From positions 1 through 46,813 of the forward strand of contig JAIQCW010000136.1 in NCBI GenBank assembly GCA_020283715.1: a DNA stretch of 46,813 nucleotides, given 5' to 3'. Source of the DNA: Cytauxzoon felis. Its lineage: Eukaryota; Apicomplexa; Aconoidasida; Piroplasmida; Theileriidae. The translations under genes and the position numbers were made by a program. Of this stretch, positions 1-15,146 are shown piece after piece. The first letter of the stretch is position 1. Every line of letters starts with the position of its first letter. The notes beneath the pieces are model-generated. The model did no database searches. It was given only the letters and a program-made list of their open reading frames with translations, and was not told the origin of the DNA.

Positions 1-90
1 ATCAGAAACCCATTAAATATTCATTCCACAATCTTCATGAGTTTCCCCAGAAATTAAGATTTTCCTTCAAATTCTGGACATAAAAATGAA

Positions 91-240
91 GTAGTGGAAG
101 ACAGTGATTGGACCTCAAGTGGTACCCGCAGCTGATCTCAGGGAAGCGGAGGGGGAAATAAATAGAAGAGCTCTCTGCAAGAGAAGGAGAGTAGGATTGG
201 ACCTCGAGTGGAGAGCTGCCTGCAAGACGAAGAGAGGTGT
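91..240. repeat. Modular element copy 1 (in HRD1 intron 7)
   Basis: Reading on +: end motif (cctcaagtgg), then the CAGCTGATCTCAGGGAAGCG block ending in GAAGAGCTC, a CTCTCTGCAAGAG variant, a second end motif (cctcgagtgg) and a CTGCCTGCAAGACGAAGAG block. It lacks the CGATCTCCGGGAGTGG block within the window. Bases 1-90 upstream match a second sequence near 28,410. Confidence 0.85.
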
Positions 241-295
241 ATTGAGTCTCATATTGAGCGTATACTTTTGTAATTAAATCCTTCGTGTAACATAC

Positions 296-1344
296 ATGTA
301 GTGCATCGATGAGCATATAGACGGGTACATTGACGGGGTTATTGACAAAGAAGATGACCATGAATAGCTATAGGAATTTTAATGATATTATGAGAAGGAC
401 ATACAAGGAAAGAGAAGAGTGTAGTGATATCATGGAAGAGTTCAATGTAGAATAAAAGTGTGACTTTATTGGTAAGACCTGTATTGAATTTTTTTTTAAT
501 GAAATAAAAGAGTACAAATCTTACCATTTTCGTAATATAAATCCAATACGTTTATTATATATTTAAATGTACAAAAAATACATGTTTGTATCATTCCAAT
601 GAGCTAAATTGGTTAAGATATGATAATAGTAAAGACAAACCTCGAAAATGATCCAAATTGTAAATGTATCATCCGTATACAAATCCCTCCAGAAAATATT
701 CAACAGAAAACAATTTACCAACGATAGTACATAAATTAATGATAGAATCCTCAATAATTTTATAAAATCCGGTACTTCAACTTGAAACATCTATAAATAT
801 ATGAAGATGATATATAAGAGAAGGAAGGATTTGAATGTACAAATGATATCATACTGAAACTTACATGTGATAGACGTGTATATAACATAATATGGAAACA
901 TTTTAGCGCAACTAAAAATGTTAGGCATTTTACAAGCTCAAACATAATGACCTCCTTTCCGTTATATCTCGGCTTAGATAAAACCAGAAATAATACGGCA
1001 TCCATAACATAATTTCTAGCATTTTCAATTAGTTGCTGAAAGAAATATTAAATATTTATAATAAATTAATACAAACCTCCTTCTCCAATTGCGATAGTTG
1101 ACCTAAGAATATTATAATTGGTAGCTTACAGCTATATAAAAATAACATCAATCCATAGTTATATAAAATCTATAAATTAAAATGAATTCCTTACATATAA
1201 ACATACAGCTAAACATGTCTTATTCGATAGATATGATGTTACAAGTTCATAGAAGCCAGTCGCCGTAATTGAAGTGTGTCCCAGCGAACACGCCAATAAT
1301 AAATGGCTTATCAGTGCATAACGTTGTAAAATTTCATTAATCAT
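296..1344 (-). CDS. HRD1: HRD1/synoviolin-type ER membrane E3 ubiquitin ligase, N-terminal part (3' end off window)
   Basis: Seven small exons were read by hand: 1344-1195, 1169-1077, 1035-865, 790-641, 603-525, 478-405 and 367-296. The introns between them are 25-74 nt with GT/AG ends, and every junction keeps frame, giving about 263 residues. The protein is a run of hydrophobic membrane segments. Family-like stretches include FYELVTSYLSNKTCLAV, IIIFLGQLSQLEKE, FLVALKCFHIMLYTRLSH and NKVTLLFYIELF, which line up in order with the multi-span part of HRD1. In eukaryotes HRD1 ubiquitinates misfolded ER proteins for extraction by CDC48, which is encoded in this window. The RING domain is not visible and should lie beyond base 1. 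Intron 7 starts at 295 and contains a modular repeat copy. HRD1 identity is inferred from segment-by-segment resemblance; a related membrane E3 such as gp78/AMFR is less likely. Confidence 0.75.
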
Positions 1345-1543
1345 TGATTAATTAATTATATATAATAAAACATAAATAATATACATTAAATCTACCATTT
1401 ATTTAATTTCTAGACAACGACAACAACCCGTGGTATATGTGGATTACCATACTCGGATGAATCCAAAAAATTCAGCAATTTTCCACATAAATGATGTTAA
1501 TTATAAAATTTAAATATGTTATTCTAAATTTAATTACTTTTAA

Positions 1544-3061
1544 ATGCTAAACTTGTTAAATTGCTTCAATTTCTGTAAAAATGCGTCGAATATTGGGACG
1601 CTCACGTATTCCCGCAGATTTAAGAAATACATGCCCATGTATACCGAAATAGTAAAGCGTAGAAGGGGTAAATTGAAGAAAGTTGATGTTAAAACTGAAG
1701 ACAATGAATCTAAGGTGGAAGTCATACCTGACGACCTCGTACCACACCCTACTACCGCAGAACAGGCATTAAACGTATTGAAATGCATTGAGAAATCATA
1801 CATAGACTTAAATAACATAATACAAGTATATCTACATGTATGGGTCAAAATTGACATCAGACGGATATCACTACGTGGTAATATAACACTACCCTATGCT
1901 GTTGGTCCTAAAGTTAAAGTGTTAGCCATTTGTGAACCGGAAGAAGTCAATTTGGCAATTGAAAATGGCGCCACATATGCTGGTAATGATAACCTCATAG
2001 ATAGAATAGCAAGCGGGTGGACCAATTTTGATGTTTGCCTTTGCACCAGTATACACATGCCTAAACTAATGAAAGTAGCTAGAATACTAGGACCAAAAAA
2101 ATTAATGCCTAATCTTAAATCTGGTATGTTTATTAATTGTGATTAAACAACACTACATATTAACCCCACTTGCCCCACTAACGATTCAATAGGTACATTG
2201 ACAACTAATTTAATGGAGTCGATAAGGAAGTTGAGTAGTTCGAAATGTGTTCAATATCGTGGTGAACCAATAACAAAAGATGATTACAACAAGTTAAAAC
2301 TCAACAATCAAAGATTGAACACATCATTCCAGCATAACGAACACGATATCGCAGTTCTACAAGTACCAATAGGTACCACAAATGATAATCCACAACACAT
2401 AATCACAAATACCAAACATTTCATTATCGAAGTGAGTCATTTCATCTGTATCATAATACCCTCACATTCTATCGAAGTTGCTTCCACCGAGGTCAAGCCA
2501 CATATCTTCTCCACCTTGTCTTCCACTCGCCATTCCACCTGAGGTTACATTCCTGCCGTCAGCTTCTCTATTTATTTCTCCCTCAAGTTCCCGTAGATCA
2601 CTTTCGGGTATTCCACTTCCACTTGAGGTCATGTACTCATCATCTACATCATAGCCACGATCTCCGGGAGTGGCTTTACCGTTTACGGGGAGGTAATTGG
2701 AAGAAGCCTCAACGGCGAGTGGAAGAGATTTGGATTGGACTTCGGGCGGAGAGATGTCTGCAAGACGACCCATGTGGATGACAATATTTCTTTTTCTTAT
2801 ATCTGTCTATATAGCTTATAAAGAATAGACCGACGAGTGTATTACAGCGTAGGAATATACAATTCCAATGGCCTCCTCCTAGAAGGGACGTTAATTCTAT
2901 ACTTACGGATACTATAAATGGTGAGTTTACTTCCTTTATTGTTATAATTTATAGATGAGGGTGGTTCGACTAATTCGTTTATACTATCAGTGGCTTTGGG
3001 ATTAGTGGATCAAAATAATATGATAGCACAGCCGATATTTATAAATGACTTGATATTTTAG
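1544..3061 (+). CDS. Organellar (apicoplast or mitochondrial) large-subunit ribosomal protein L1
   Basis: Four exons: 1544-2123, 2193-2431, 2815-2920 and 2955-3061 (stop TAG 3059-3061), 343 residues in total. The middle shows the L1 core. RISLRGNITLPYAVGPKVKV is the strand before the rRNA-binding region, GATYAGNDNLIDRIASGW matches the bacterial pattern, and ILGPKKLMPNLKSGTLTTN is the signature loop, which is rebuilt exactly by splicing at 2123/2193. About 90 basic residues precede the core, which fits an organelle-targeting leader; which organelle cannot be told from sequence. L1 binds 23S-like rRNA at the ribosomal L1 stalk. Intron 3 (2432-2814) holds a modular element, whereas introns 1 and 4 are short. 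The last two exons are less certain because they match the family only weakly. Confidence 0.8.
2465..2775. repeat. Modular element copy 2 (in L1 intron)
   Basis: Contains the end motif CCACCTGAGGTTACA at about 2535, CTGCCGTCAGCTTCTC, the CCCGTAGATC variant of the purine block, a second end motif near 2617, the CGATCTCCGGGAGTGG block near 2660, GGTAATTGGAAG, the ACGGCGAGTGG block and a terminal CTGCAAGACG. It sits wholly inside the 383-nt intron between L1 exons 2 and 3. Confidence 0.85.
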
Positions 3062-3238
3062 CTCTTTGCACATTTATAAATTAGTATACTATACTTAATC
3101 TTGTAATACTAAATCTACAGCTTGTTACCATAGATGGCTGATAATGTATAGAAATTGTTGAAGATGGTAGATTTATGTACATTAAATTAAAATACTGACA
3201 TCAAACACATGTAAACGGTATGAATATTTAAATGAACA

Positions 3239-3679
3239 ATGAATTTGATTATTAGATTAATAGTTTTAATGGGTTTTATAAACCTGATGGTGGAGGCGAA
3301 GATATCCACCACCATTGATTTAAATAGTGATAATGAAGTAGGATATACAAAGACGGATCCAAATTATGAAATACCAGCGATAAAATATGTTCCGAAACCT
3401 GAGTACGATTTAAATAAAATCGTAGATGGTAATATTAAAATATGGGAAAGTAGACGCGATGAGGTATTTGTTGTAGCCATAGCATATCCAATTGGAGGTG
3501 AGATTTTCTTCATCAACATTGGTTTATTACTGCCAAATAATAAGGTCGATAAGAGATATTACATAAAGCATAACAACACGTGGTCAAGAACTACCAATAG
3601 AAAATACTTTGAATCACTAAGATTTATATATCGATCATTAAAATTTATAGACGAAAGGATTTATGGAGGAGATGTGTGA
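3239..3679 (+). CDS. Small secreted protein, possibly one FAINT/DUF529-like domain
   Basis: A single-exon ORF of 146 residues. The first ~20 residues (ending ...LMVEA) look like a cleavable signal peptide: a short basic start, a hydrophobic core and small residues near the expected cut. The mature part is mixed-charge with aromatic residues (IWESRRDEVFVV, RYYIKHNNTW, YFESLRFIYRSLKF). This recalls the FAINT/DUF529 domain abundant in exported Theileria proteins, but I see no diagnostic motif, so this is a weak family guess. There is no membrane anchor or GPI-like tail, so it is likely secreted. It lies alone between the L1 gene and the unknown gene on the opposite strand. Confidence 0.5.
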   Translation: MNLIIRLIVLMGFINLMVEAKISTTIDLNSDNEVGYTKTDPNYEIPAIKYVPKPEYDLNKIVDGNIKIWESRRDEVFVVAIAYPIGGEIFFINIGLLLPNNKVDKRYYIKHNNTWSRTTNRKYFESLRFIYRSLKFIDERIYGGDV

Positions 3680-3807
3680 AGGAAGAGGCTAAAGAATATT
3701 TAATCTGAACTAGACATGTAATGAATATAGAGTTTAAATAATATTTAAAGTCATATCATCCGCTTGTTAAATACAATTGCAACACATCACCCTATGAAAT
3801 TATAATT

Positions 3808-5667
3808 TTATACAATTAATAAACATACACTCCTCAACTGTACATGACATTTATGATCATATTGTATTCCAATACGTTCAATCATACAAGTTATAGGCCC
3901 ATCTCTATCTACAACCTCCAGTGAATGACCCAAAAAATCAACCGATTCATCAATCATACCTATATATATATATATATGAATATAGCACAAACAAAGAAGA
4001 TGGATTAATCCACCTGAGGTTACAGCCTGTGCTCCCACTCGCCATGGTGGCCTCTTCTATTTACTTCTCCCTCCGCTTCCCTGAGATCAGCTACGGGTAA
4101 TACACTTGAGGTCTAGTACTAACTCCACTTGAGGTCATATCCATTACAACTTCATCATCGCCACGATCTCCGGGAGTGGCTATACTCTTTAGAGATAGGT
4201 AATTAGAAGAAGCCTCCATGGCGAGTGGAAGGGTAGATGATAATGATTGGACCTCAAGTAGATGCAATGGAAGGTTGCTGTAGAAGATAAGGTTGAAGAG
4301 CTTCGATATACAACGGCTAATTCACCACACATCTTAGGCAGAACATACCTATATCATTGGCGATATAATTTAATTTAAATGTGACTACATCTACACCTGC
4401 GACGAGCGTGGATTGGTGTAGTAACTGTGGTTTGAGTAATTCATGTTGTACAAATGTATAATTGGTGATATTTTGTGGGAATAGTTGCTTGAGGTATTGT
4501 GAATTGTGTTCGACATTATACCATTCTCGATGAAGGGTATCGATATTATTAAGATTGTTATTTAATTTATTCTGTGTTAAAGGTAGGAATTGTAGTGTGT
4601 GAGTATCGGTGACACCGATGGCATTTATTAGAGTGATGGGTATATCTATGAAATCACCTTCATTTAATTGTACAGGTGTAGTGTAATTACTGTAGTTGAA
4701 ATCATAATTACATGTGGTTGATGTATCGCGTATTAATGATACCACACGCTTAGTACCCTTTTTAAGTACATCAAATGTGAATTTATTAATGAATACAGAG
4801 CTATCCTTGTTGTAATTAAATGTATAACTGAAATTATTCCCATGTAAACTGCACTTGTATCCTATTTTAGCTCTAATATACAAATCTATTTTAACTGATT
4901 TTATAGAGGTCAAAATCGGGTTGAATAATAAATAACAGCTCTTATATTCCATATAATCCTTATAGACCTCAGTAAATCTACTTATTATTTCATCACATCT
5001 ATCCATTAAAATATAATTTACATTTTCATACCATAATTTATTTACATGTCTTATATAATTTATCTCAATGCCATTCAAATATTTCAGCATATATTCCATG
5101 AACCGCACACCTAGACCACTCCATCCGAAATGAAGGTTCATAGACTGGAAATTTTTAGAAAGAAGATACTTATCTCCTGTAGGAGATGAGAGAAATTTGT
5201 TCTTTTCAGAAGGAAGATTACCCTTTGTTGATGATGTAGAAACATCTTTCAGGGAACACCGAGTGGGTGTAACTACATTGTCAGAACTCCTATCACTTCC
5301 TTGATCTTTCTCTTCTATTAGGTAGAACTTTGTCTCGTCAGTGGGTCGGCTTTTGAGGTCGAGGGTGCCAGAGTGAGAGATGTTAGTTTCACTTCTAGTT
5401 TTGGTAATCTGAAGGTAAAGATAATAATACTTGTAATCAACGTACCCTCTTTTCCTTAGGGCTAAGGACAAAAGTACCAAAACCAAAGTAATTGTTATCG
5501 ATACTATCACTCCTGTTCATAACTTTATTATTTAGTTCATTTTTATCCAATGGGATTAATTTAGTATCACTGAATGATTTATTAGATTTAAGTGTTACTA
5601 GAAACGGGTCAAATTCATCAAATTTATGACCGTTCTCAGACTCGGTCGGTGAATCCTCATGAGTCAT
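3808..5667 (-). CDS. Unidentified three-exon gene
   Basis: Exons 5667-5446, 5408-4349 and 3959-3808 give 477 residues. The first junction (37-nt intron) joins ...PKEKR to ITKTRSETN in phase 0. The second joins ...NYIANDI to GMIDESVDF in phase 1 across a 389-nt intron that contains a modular element. The N-terminal ~150 residues are polar and Ser/Asp-rich and probably disordered. The rest is a folded, beta-rich region without membrane segments (for example VNKLWYENVNYILMDRCDE and HGNNFSYTFNYNKDSS). An alternative ATG at 5510 in another frame would add a hydrophobic leader, but the spliced model explains the overlap of frames better. The end may lie further on if GTATGT after LRS (near 3825) is a donor. 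I do not recognise the family. Confidence 0.55.
4000..4285. repeat. Modular element copy 3 (in intron of the 3808-5667 gene)
   Basis: Order on +: end motif, ACTCGCCATGGTGGCC, CTTCCCTGAGATCAGCTACGG, two end motifs, CGATCTCCGGGAGTGG, ACTCTTTAGAGATAGG, CCATGGCGAGTGGAAG and a final cctcaagt. It is nearly identical over about 130 bp to copy 6 at 9,800-9,955. Confidence 0.88.
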
Positions 5668-9667
<4,000 letters not shown>

Positions 9668-10059
9668 AATTAATTCAATCTACATTTATATATTATATAC
9701 AACAACTATTCAGCACAAATAAGTGTAGTTTATGCTCTACTTGACGTCCAATAGAACCATCTACCTGAAGTTACAACTACCGTTCCACTCGCCGTGGAGG
9801 CCTCTTCTATTTACTTCCCCTCCGCTTCCCTGAGATCAGCTACGGGTAATACACTTGAGGTCTAGTACTAACTCCACTTGAGGTCATATCCATTACAACT
9901 TCATCATCGCCACGATCTCCGGGAGTGGCTATACTCTTTAGAGATAGGTAATTGGAAGAGCCTCCACGGCGAGTGGGAAAAGAGGAGTTTGTAACTTCAT
10001 GTAGAGGAGTGACATGATTTACTTTATAAATCATAGTATATATTTTTTATTTATACAAT
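9668..10059. repeat. Modular element copy 6 filling the CDC48/Tpr-A intergenic gap (element about 9745-10010)
   Basis: This 392-bp gap between convergent genes is mostly one element: TACCTGAAGTTACA, TTCCACTCGCCGTGGAGGCC, CTTCCCTGAGATCAGCTACGG, two end motifs, CGATCTCCGGGAGTGG, CTCTTTAGAGATAGG, GCCTCCACGGCGAGTGG and TGTAACTTCATGTAGAGG. The left TTCCACTCGCCGTGGAGGCC and the right GCCTCCACGGCGAGTGG are inverted copies, so this is one of the clearest examples of the palindromic layout. Confidence 0.9.
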
Positions 10060-13000
10060 TTATATGTTTTGTGGTGGATCTAACAATGGTATTTGATTTA
10101 TTTTTAGAGTTGATGTGATTAAAAAAGGGCTCCACGGTGATTGAATGCGATATGTATATGGTTGTGTATATGTGTCTACATGTGTAAGTGTTTTAAAATA
10201 TCCATCACAATACAATGTTATTAACATGTGTAATGATAACATTAACAAAATATTGAATTGACTTATTGAACCTATAAATCCATCATGACTTTGTACAGGC
10301 CCTCCACCAAGTGCCGAGGATTCCATTAATTTTTGTGTAATATTTAGCATAATTCCAAAAAATGAAACGAGATATGTATTATCTTTAACACGTTTACCTA
10401 TCCATCCATCAGGTGTACGAATTGTAGATGTAAAGACATAGATACAGATTATGTAAATTAATCCTCCAAACCATACATAATGATAAAATAAACTATTCTT
10501 ATTCCATTTATTACTAGGGCCATAATCCACTTTTTCTAAATCTAATACAGCTAAAATAATACTAGGTATTGTAGATGCTAATAAAATACATAAATCAATC
10601 GTATCACCCCTATCAGGATCAATTAAAGAATATGGGGTAATTATGGGGCAAGCCGCATAAATTGTTCCAAGGGAGAATGATAGCATTAATATGGGGGACC
10701 AATGTAACAAATTATCAAAATAAATTAATTCTTTAAAAGTGCCCTGAACTGAGATAGCATTGAGTTTGGATGCAATTGCTGCATGCTGATTGGAATAATC
10801 ATCTAATTCATCAAGACCATTTGATAAACTAATCTTTTTTAATTCTGTATGTTCTTCCCACTTTTTCCCTTTACCATACCAATTGTTGGCGCCGTTGCTA
10901 AAGTATAACATTAATGGTTTACTACGAGATTTATCGCCGCCCTCATAGAATAGCCAGAAGGTAGTTACACCTGAGATAGTTTTGCCATCCTTTAAATTTT
11001 CAATACCATTAATCTCGTTTCCATTATATGTAATCTTTTCTATTGTTGAAAAATTTCCATAATGTTTGTATCCTCTAAAAATACTATTACTTAAGTCTTC
11101 GGAAATCACGGTGATTTCCGTATCACTAGTTTTATATTTAATGGTACTAGAACCAGTGCTCTTTGGACTATAATCCAATTTTAAAACGGGAGAGAATTTG
11201 GGAAAATTTTTATCACCAGATTCATAAAGTTCATTTTTAATTTCATAGAGTTTTTCTTCAAGTTTGCCTTCAATTTTACTTGGAAATATAGTACTATAAC
11301 CAACTTCTTCTGACACATCTTGCCATTTAGTACCAATTTCAATAGTAAAAGTACGCTTATACCATTTGGACATAGCATTAGGTTGATCAAACTCAGATAG
11401 ACATATCAAAATAGGCCTTTTAACGCCTTTAACCACAGTATCGTGATCTTCTACATAATATACAAAGACATATTGTCTATCACTTATACTTTTACCTTCA
11501 TCTAACTCGGATATACCTTTTATAGGTTCATTGTGTAATGTTATATAGTTTATATCATCAACACCAGCTTGATGCTTATAGCATTTAAAGACCCCATTCT
11601 CAGCTACTTCAGTAACATCAATTGTATCATTCTTATTGTCAGGACGTGCCTTATATTTAGAAGTCTGTTCAATCCTAATTTCATATTCTTTTTCTATGGT
11701 TCCTAATTGTTTTTTTAAATCACCAATTTTATCAAGCGGATTTTCTGGATCTATTTTGTTAAGGTCTGTATCACCTCCTTTCCACTCATTCCCTCTCTTA
11801 TAATACCTCCATGATGATTCCGCATGAACACATACGATTAATGGGAATTGATATTTGATATCACCATACTTATGATAATATACATAAACTGATTGAACCT
11901 CTTTATCATATTCTTTTATACCATTGAATGATATTCCGTAATATGCTATAGATCCCAATATGAAATTATTGCCATCACTGGATATATGACCAAATCTAAC
12001 ATAACCTGTCGGTATTTTATCACCACTACTAGCGTCGTGCAATCGTGTAACAATGATTTCACGATTATGACCTGATGAATACTTTCCAACGCCATGTTTA
12101 AGATCAATTCTACAAGCAACTCTGAGGTCATCAAGCTTTCTTTGAAGCCTTTTAATACCATCATTTACCAGATTATCTGGATTTAAGGAAGTGAGAGATT
12201 TGGATTCATACCATGTAGGTCCACGGTTATAATATTTTCTCTTATCATTATCCTCCTTAACACATATAATTAATGGAATTTGATCATCATTGTCTTCATT
12301 TTTATAGAAATATACATAAATTGCGTCTACATCAGTCTTTCGAGTGGTTAATTCACCCAATTCTATATCATTATACTTAATAACATCTAATTTAAATTTT
12401 GTGATATCATCAACTAATGTGTGATCCATTCTAACATAATCTTCTGGAACTATTTTGCCATCGCCATTTTTCCTTTCAACCTTAACTTGTAAACCTCTAG
12501 AGGTATAATAGCCTACATTATAATTATAGGGATGGCTAGGTTTAACACTAATATCAATTTCGACAGGTTTATAATCAGATGAAAGACGACTATATTTAGC
12601 AACATCACTATTCTCCTCTGATTTATCAGATTGATTCCACATCCATAATACAGAAGTAATAACAAGAGAGTACATGGAAAGACAATATTGTACAATAACT
12701 AAATAATAATCATATTCAGCCCAATTATATTTGTTAAATAACCAATGATATACTTTATGTAAAATAAATGTGGTAAAAGATGATACAGAGATGCCTGCAG
12801 CATAGATTATGGAATTGGTATTAACTGCAAAGGCGAAACAAGAAGAGAAGCCATTAGAGAGTGTCATTAATACAATACTCAAATATACATATCGAAAGCG
12901 TCGATAATCTTCACAAGATATAAACGCTATATAGGATATAACAGAACTAATAAGTGTTACCCACATGGAAATACATGAGACTTTCCTTTTGAAGCTCATG

Positions 13001-13257
13001 TTATGAATACTTTTACTATCAAATGATACATCAATAAATACTGTTAAGGCAAAGGCAAGAAAAGCTGAAATCAAATTAGATAAATCCATAGGATAATGGA
13101 ATTTATATACAAACAATGATGCAGCATGTGGAGATAAATGAAACCTATTGATTGCATGGTTACAACAGGTATTTGCTATATTATAAGGACATAATGTAAC
13201 AAACCCATTTAAGAACATACATATTATACCCAACAAACCATCCATACTATATTTCAT
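10060..13257 (-). CDS. Tpr-related multi-span membrane protein with four inserted extra-membrane domains (copy A)
   Basis: An intronless ORF of 1065 residues. Residues 1-~210 are several hydrophobic spans (LLGIICMFLNGFVTLCPY..., LISAFLAFALTVFIDV...). A central ~600-residue soluble part holds four imperfect repeats with recurring features: a G-x-x-KH/VRF core, an aromatic VYVYY strand, a PLI-x-C-V strand and a YY/WY-K/R-RG-x-x-W turn, each followed by a Leu/Glu-rich helix. The last ~200 residues return to the membrane (WSPILMLSFSLGTIYAACP, ITPYSLIDPDRGDTIDLC). The membrane halves match the shorter 403-residue paralogue at 21570, so the central domains look like an insertion into a Tpr-like frame. 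Function unknown; it is likely an expanded surface or vacuolar-membrane family. Family name by resemblance only. It shares a duplicated block with copy B at 36423. Confidence 0.7.
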   Translation of the reverse strand: MKYSMDGLLGIICMFLNGFVTLCPYNIANTCCNHAINRFHLSPHAASLFVYKFHYPMDLSNLISAFLAFALTVFIDVSFDSKSIHNMSFKRKVSCISMWVTLISSVISYIAFISCEDYRRFRYVYLSIVLMTLSNGFSSCFAFAVNTNSIIYAAGISVSSFTTFILHKVYHWLFNKYNWAEYDYYLVIVQYCLSMYSLVITSVLWMWNQSDKSEENSDVAKYSRLSSDYKPVEIDISVKPSHPYNYNVGYYTSRGLQVKVERKNGDGKIVPEDYVRMDHTLVDDITKFKLDVIKYNDIELGELTTRKTDVDAIYVYFYKNEDNDDQIPLIICVKEDNDKRKYYNRGPTWYESKSLTSLNPDNLVNDGIKRLQRKLDDLRVACRIDLKHGVGKYSSGHNREIIVTRLHDASSGDKIPTGYVRFGHISSDGNNFILGSIAYYGISFNGIKEYDKEVQSVYVYYHKYGDIKYQFPLIVCVHAESSWRYYKRGNEWKGGDTDLNKIDPENPLDKIGDLKKQLGTIEKEYEIRIEQTSKYKARPDNKNDTIDVTEVAENGVFKCYKHQAGVDDINYITLHNEPIKGISELDEGKSISDRQYVFVYYVEDHDTVVKGVKRPILICLSEFDQPNAMSKWYKRTFTIEIGTKWQDVSEEVGYSTIFPSKIEGKLEEKLYEIKNELYESGDKNFPKFSPVLKLDYSPKSTGSSTIKYKTSDTEITVISEDLSNSIFRGYKHYGNFSTIEKITYNGNEINGIENLKDGKTISGVTTFWLFYEGGDKSRSKPLMLYFSNGANNWYGKGKKWEEHTELKKISLSNGLDELDDYSNQHAAIASKLNAISVQGTFKELIYFDNLLHWSPILMLSFSLGTIYAACPIITPYSLIDPDRGDTIDLCILLASTIPSIILAVLDLEKVDYGPSNKWNKNSLFYHYVWFGGLIYIICIYVFTSTIRTPDGWIGKRVKDNTYLVSFFGIMLNITQKLMESSALGGGPVQSHDGFIGSISQFNILLMLSLHMLITLYCDGYFKTLTHVDTYTQPYTYRIQSPWSPFLITSTLKINQIPLLDPPQNI

Positions 13258-14638
13258 CTACTTACACCCTCACACAATATCCTATCACAACTCTATCATC
13301 CTCATCATATATACATACTAATGGTGTAACATCACATTTATATCCCCATAATTTACCTGATGAATTTTAAATTGAACTATTACATTCTACCAGCATTTGA
13401 CATGGATAAACGTATAGAAATATTGAAATAATCATCATGAATAGGTTCATAATTCTCATCATTAGATGATTTGATGTCTGGAACTTTATGATAAAATAGA
13501 TCTAGGGCAGTTGAAATCTCCAACAATATATTTTTTAAAATATAAATCCGCCTCTACAATAATTTACATATTGAATGAAATGGCAATTCATTCATTTAAT
13601 ATAGTAAACACTCAATGCATAATGCATATTTAAGTGGGTATGATGATATGGTGGGCAAATATTATAAGATAATTAAATATAATTACAATTATCCCAACGA
13701 ATACAAATGAGTAATATTTTATAGACAAATCGGAAAACATATAGACAGTCTTAAGAAGATTAATTATCTCCACATAATCACATATTGATGTTTACAATAT
13801 AGTACAAGATATGATGGAACAATAAAAAAGTGTAATTGATTATACCCTCCAACAAAATCAGGGGTTCCCATAATTTCCCCCAGAATCTAAAAATTGTAAA
13901 TTACACTATTGATGATATTTCAATTGATTATTTAAGTAAATTAGACAATAATCTTCTCATACCCACATTTAAATACTGCATGATTTGCATATTATGTTAA
14001 ATTCATTAAAATATTATACAGAAATCATTCATTCCATATGATTGCATATTAATATTTAAACTATTATACAGTAAACAGATTGGACTTTAAAACCTCAATA
14101 TACATTAAGCACGTATAATTGCGATATGTTGATAGTTGAAATGTTAGGTGTGGAGAGGAATATGGTACCTCAACTAACAATGAAGAAGAGTCACTTTAAA
14201 TATAACATATCTCCATTTTATCATTCATTCAATACCATTCTATAGATATTTGAAGCTTTACTCAGGTGGGAGAGAGATAAGTCCTTACAATACATATACC
14301 ATGATGGGAGAGATTTTTTCATACTATTAGAGAGTAACATCCTAAAGGTAGGCATTAGTGTAATAATTAACCATTAGGTAATAGTATAATGTTTTTCCTC
14401 ATTACATTTGATGATGATATATTACATGTTGGATTAAAAGTGTATTTATCCTTCATTATATTCGAGTGATTATAAGTAGATACACAAAAGCGTAGAAACT
14501 TCATCTTTCAATTAAATTTATGAAACTTCAAATAATAAATTTATAAAATTACATGAAATGAAGGATACTTTAAGTTATAAAATTATATTATTAACAATTA
14601 ATTTGAATTTAAACTAATTAGAGTTACACCCTCGTTGT
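13258..14638. repeat. Duplicated noncoding block upstream of Tpr copy A
   Basis: No gene is visible. Its start (just past the ATG) and its end (AATTAGAGTTACACCCTCG, near 14618) recur in the same order at 39165-40530, together with anchors such as TAATTAACCATTAGGTAATA (14364) and TGAAGGATACTTTAAGTTAT (14559). It is therefore the 5' part of a ~4.1-4.6 kb segmental duplication that includes the adjacent Tpr-related gene. Bases 14639-14827 show nothing recognisable. Confidence 0.85.
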
Positions 14639-14827
14639 AAGACATTATAAGCACATCTTACACAAACAGACATGACAATTCAACAGACATTTGTAAAATT
14701 ACTTATTTATACGAAATTAATTATTTATATATTATAATTTATATATAATTAACTAGATGAATTGAATTGTATAAATATAGTGATAGTAGACATCATCTAC
14801 CATTAGACATCTTACAAGGAGCTCTAC

Positions 14828-15110
14828 TCCACCTGAGGTTACAACCTTATCTTCGTCTTGCAGACAGCTCTCAACTTGAGGTCCATCATTTCCATTGCAT
14901 GGAGCTCTTCTAATTACCTATCTCTAAAGAGTAGAGCCACTCCCGGAGATCGTGGTGAAGGTAGTGATGGATGTAAACTCAATTGGACTACCCGAGAGCG
15001 ATCCACGGGAGCTTGAAGGGGAAGTAAATAGAAGAGCTGTCTGCAAGACGAAGAGAGGTTGGACTAGGTGTAGTGGAAAGGACCTCAGGTGGAGAGCTGA
15101 TATAGGACTA
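14828..15110. repeat. Modular element copy 7 (between Tpr-A block and SRR1-like gene)
   Basis: CCACCTGAGGTTACA, CTTGCAGACAGCTC, an end motif, inverted core (ATTACCTATCTCTAAAGAG, GCCACTCCCGGAGATCG), GAGCGATCCACGGGAGC, GAAGAGCTGTCTGCAAGACG and a terminal cctcaggtgg. It lies just outside the right edge of the duplicated block. Confidence 0.88.
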
Positions 15111-15146
15111 TGGATAGGTGTACTAAAGTAGATTATGTTTGATAAA

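Noticed and set aside
4317..5510. Start at 5510 giving a hydrophobic N-terminus (IVSITITLVLVLLSLAL)
   Set aside because: This stretch overlaps a better upstream exon, and a clean 37-nt intron (5409-5445) joins the two frames in phase. The hydrophobic run is likely the out-of-frame reading of exon 1.
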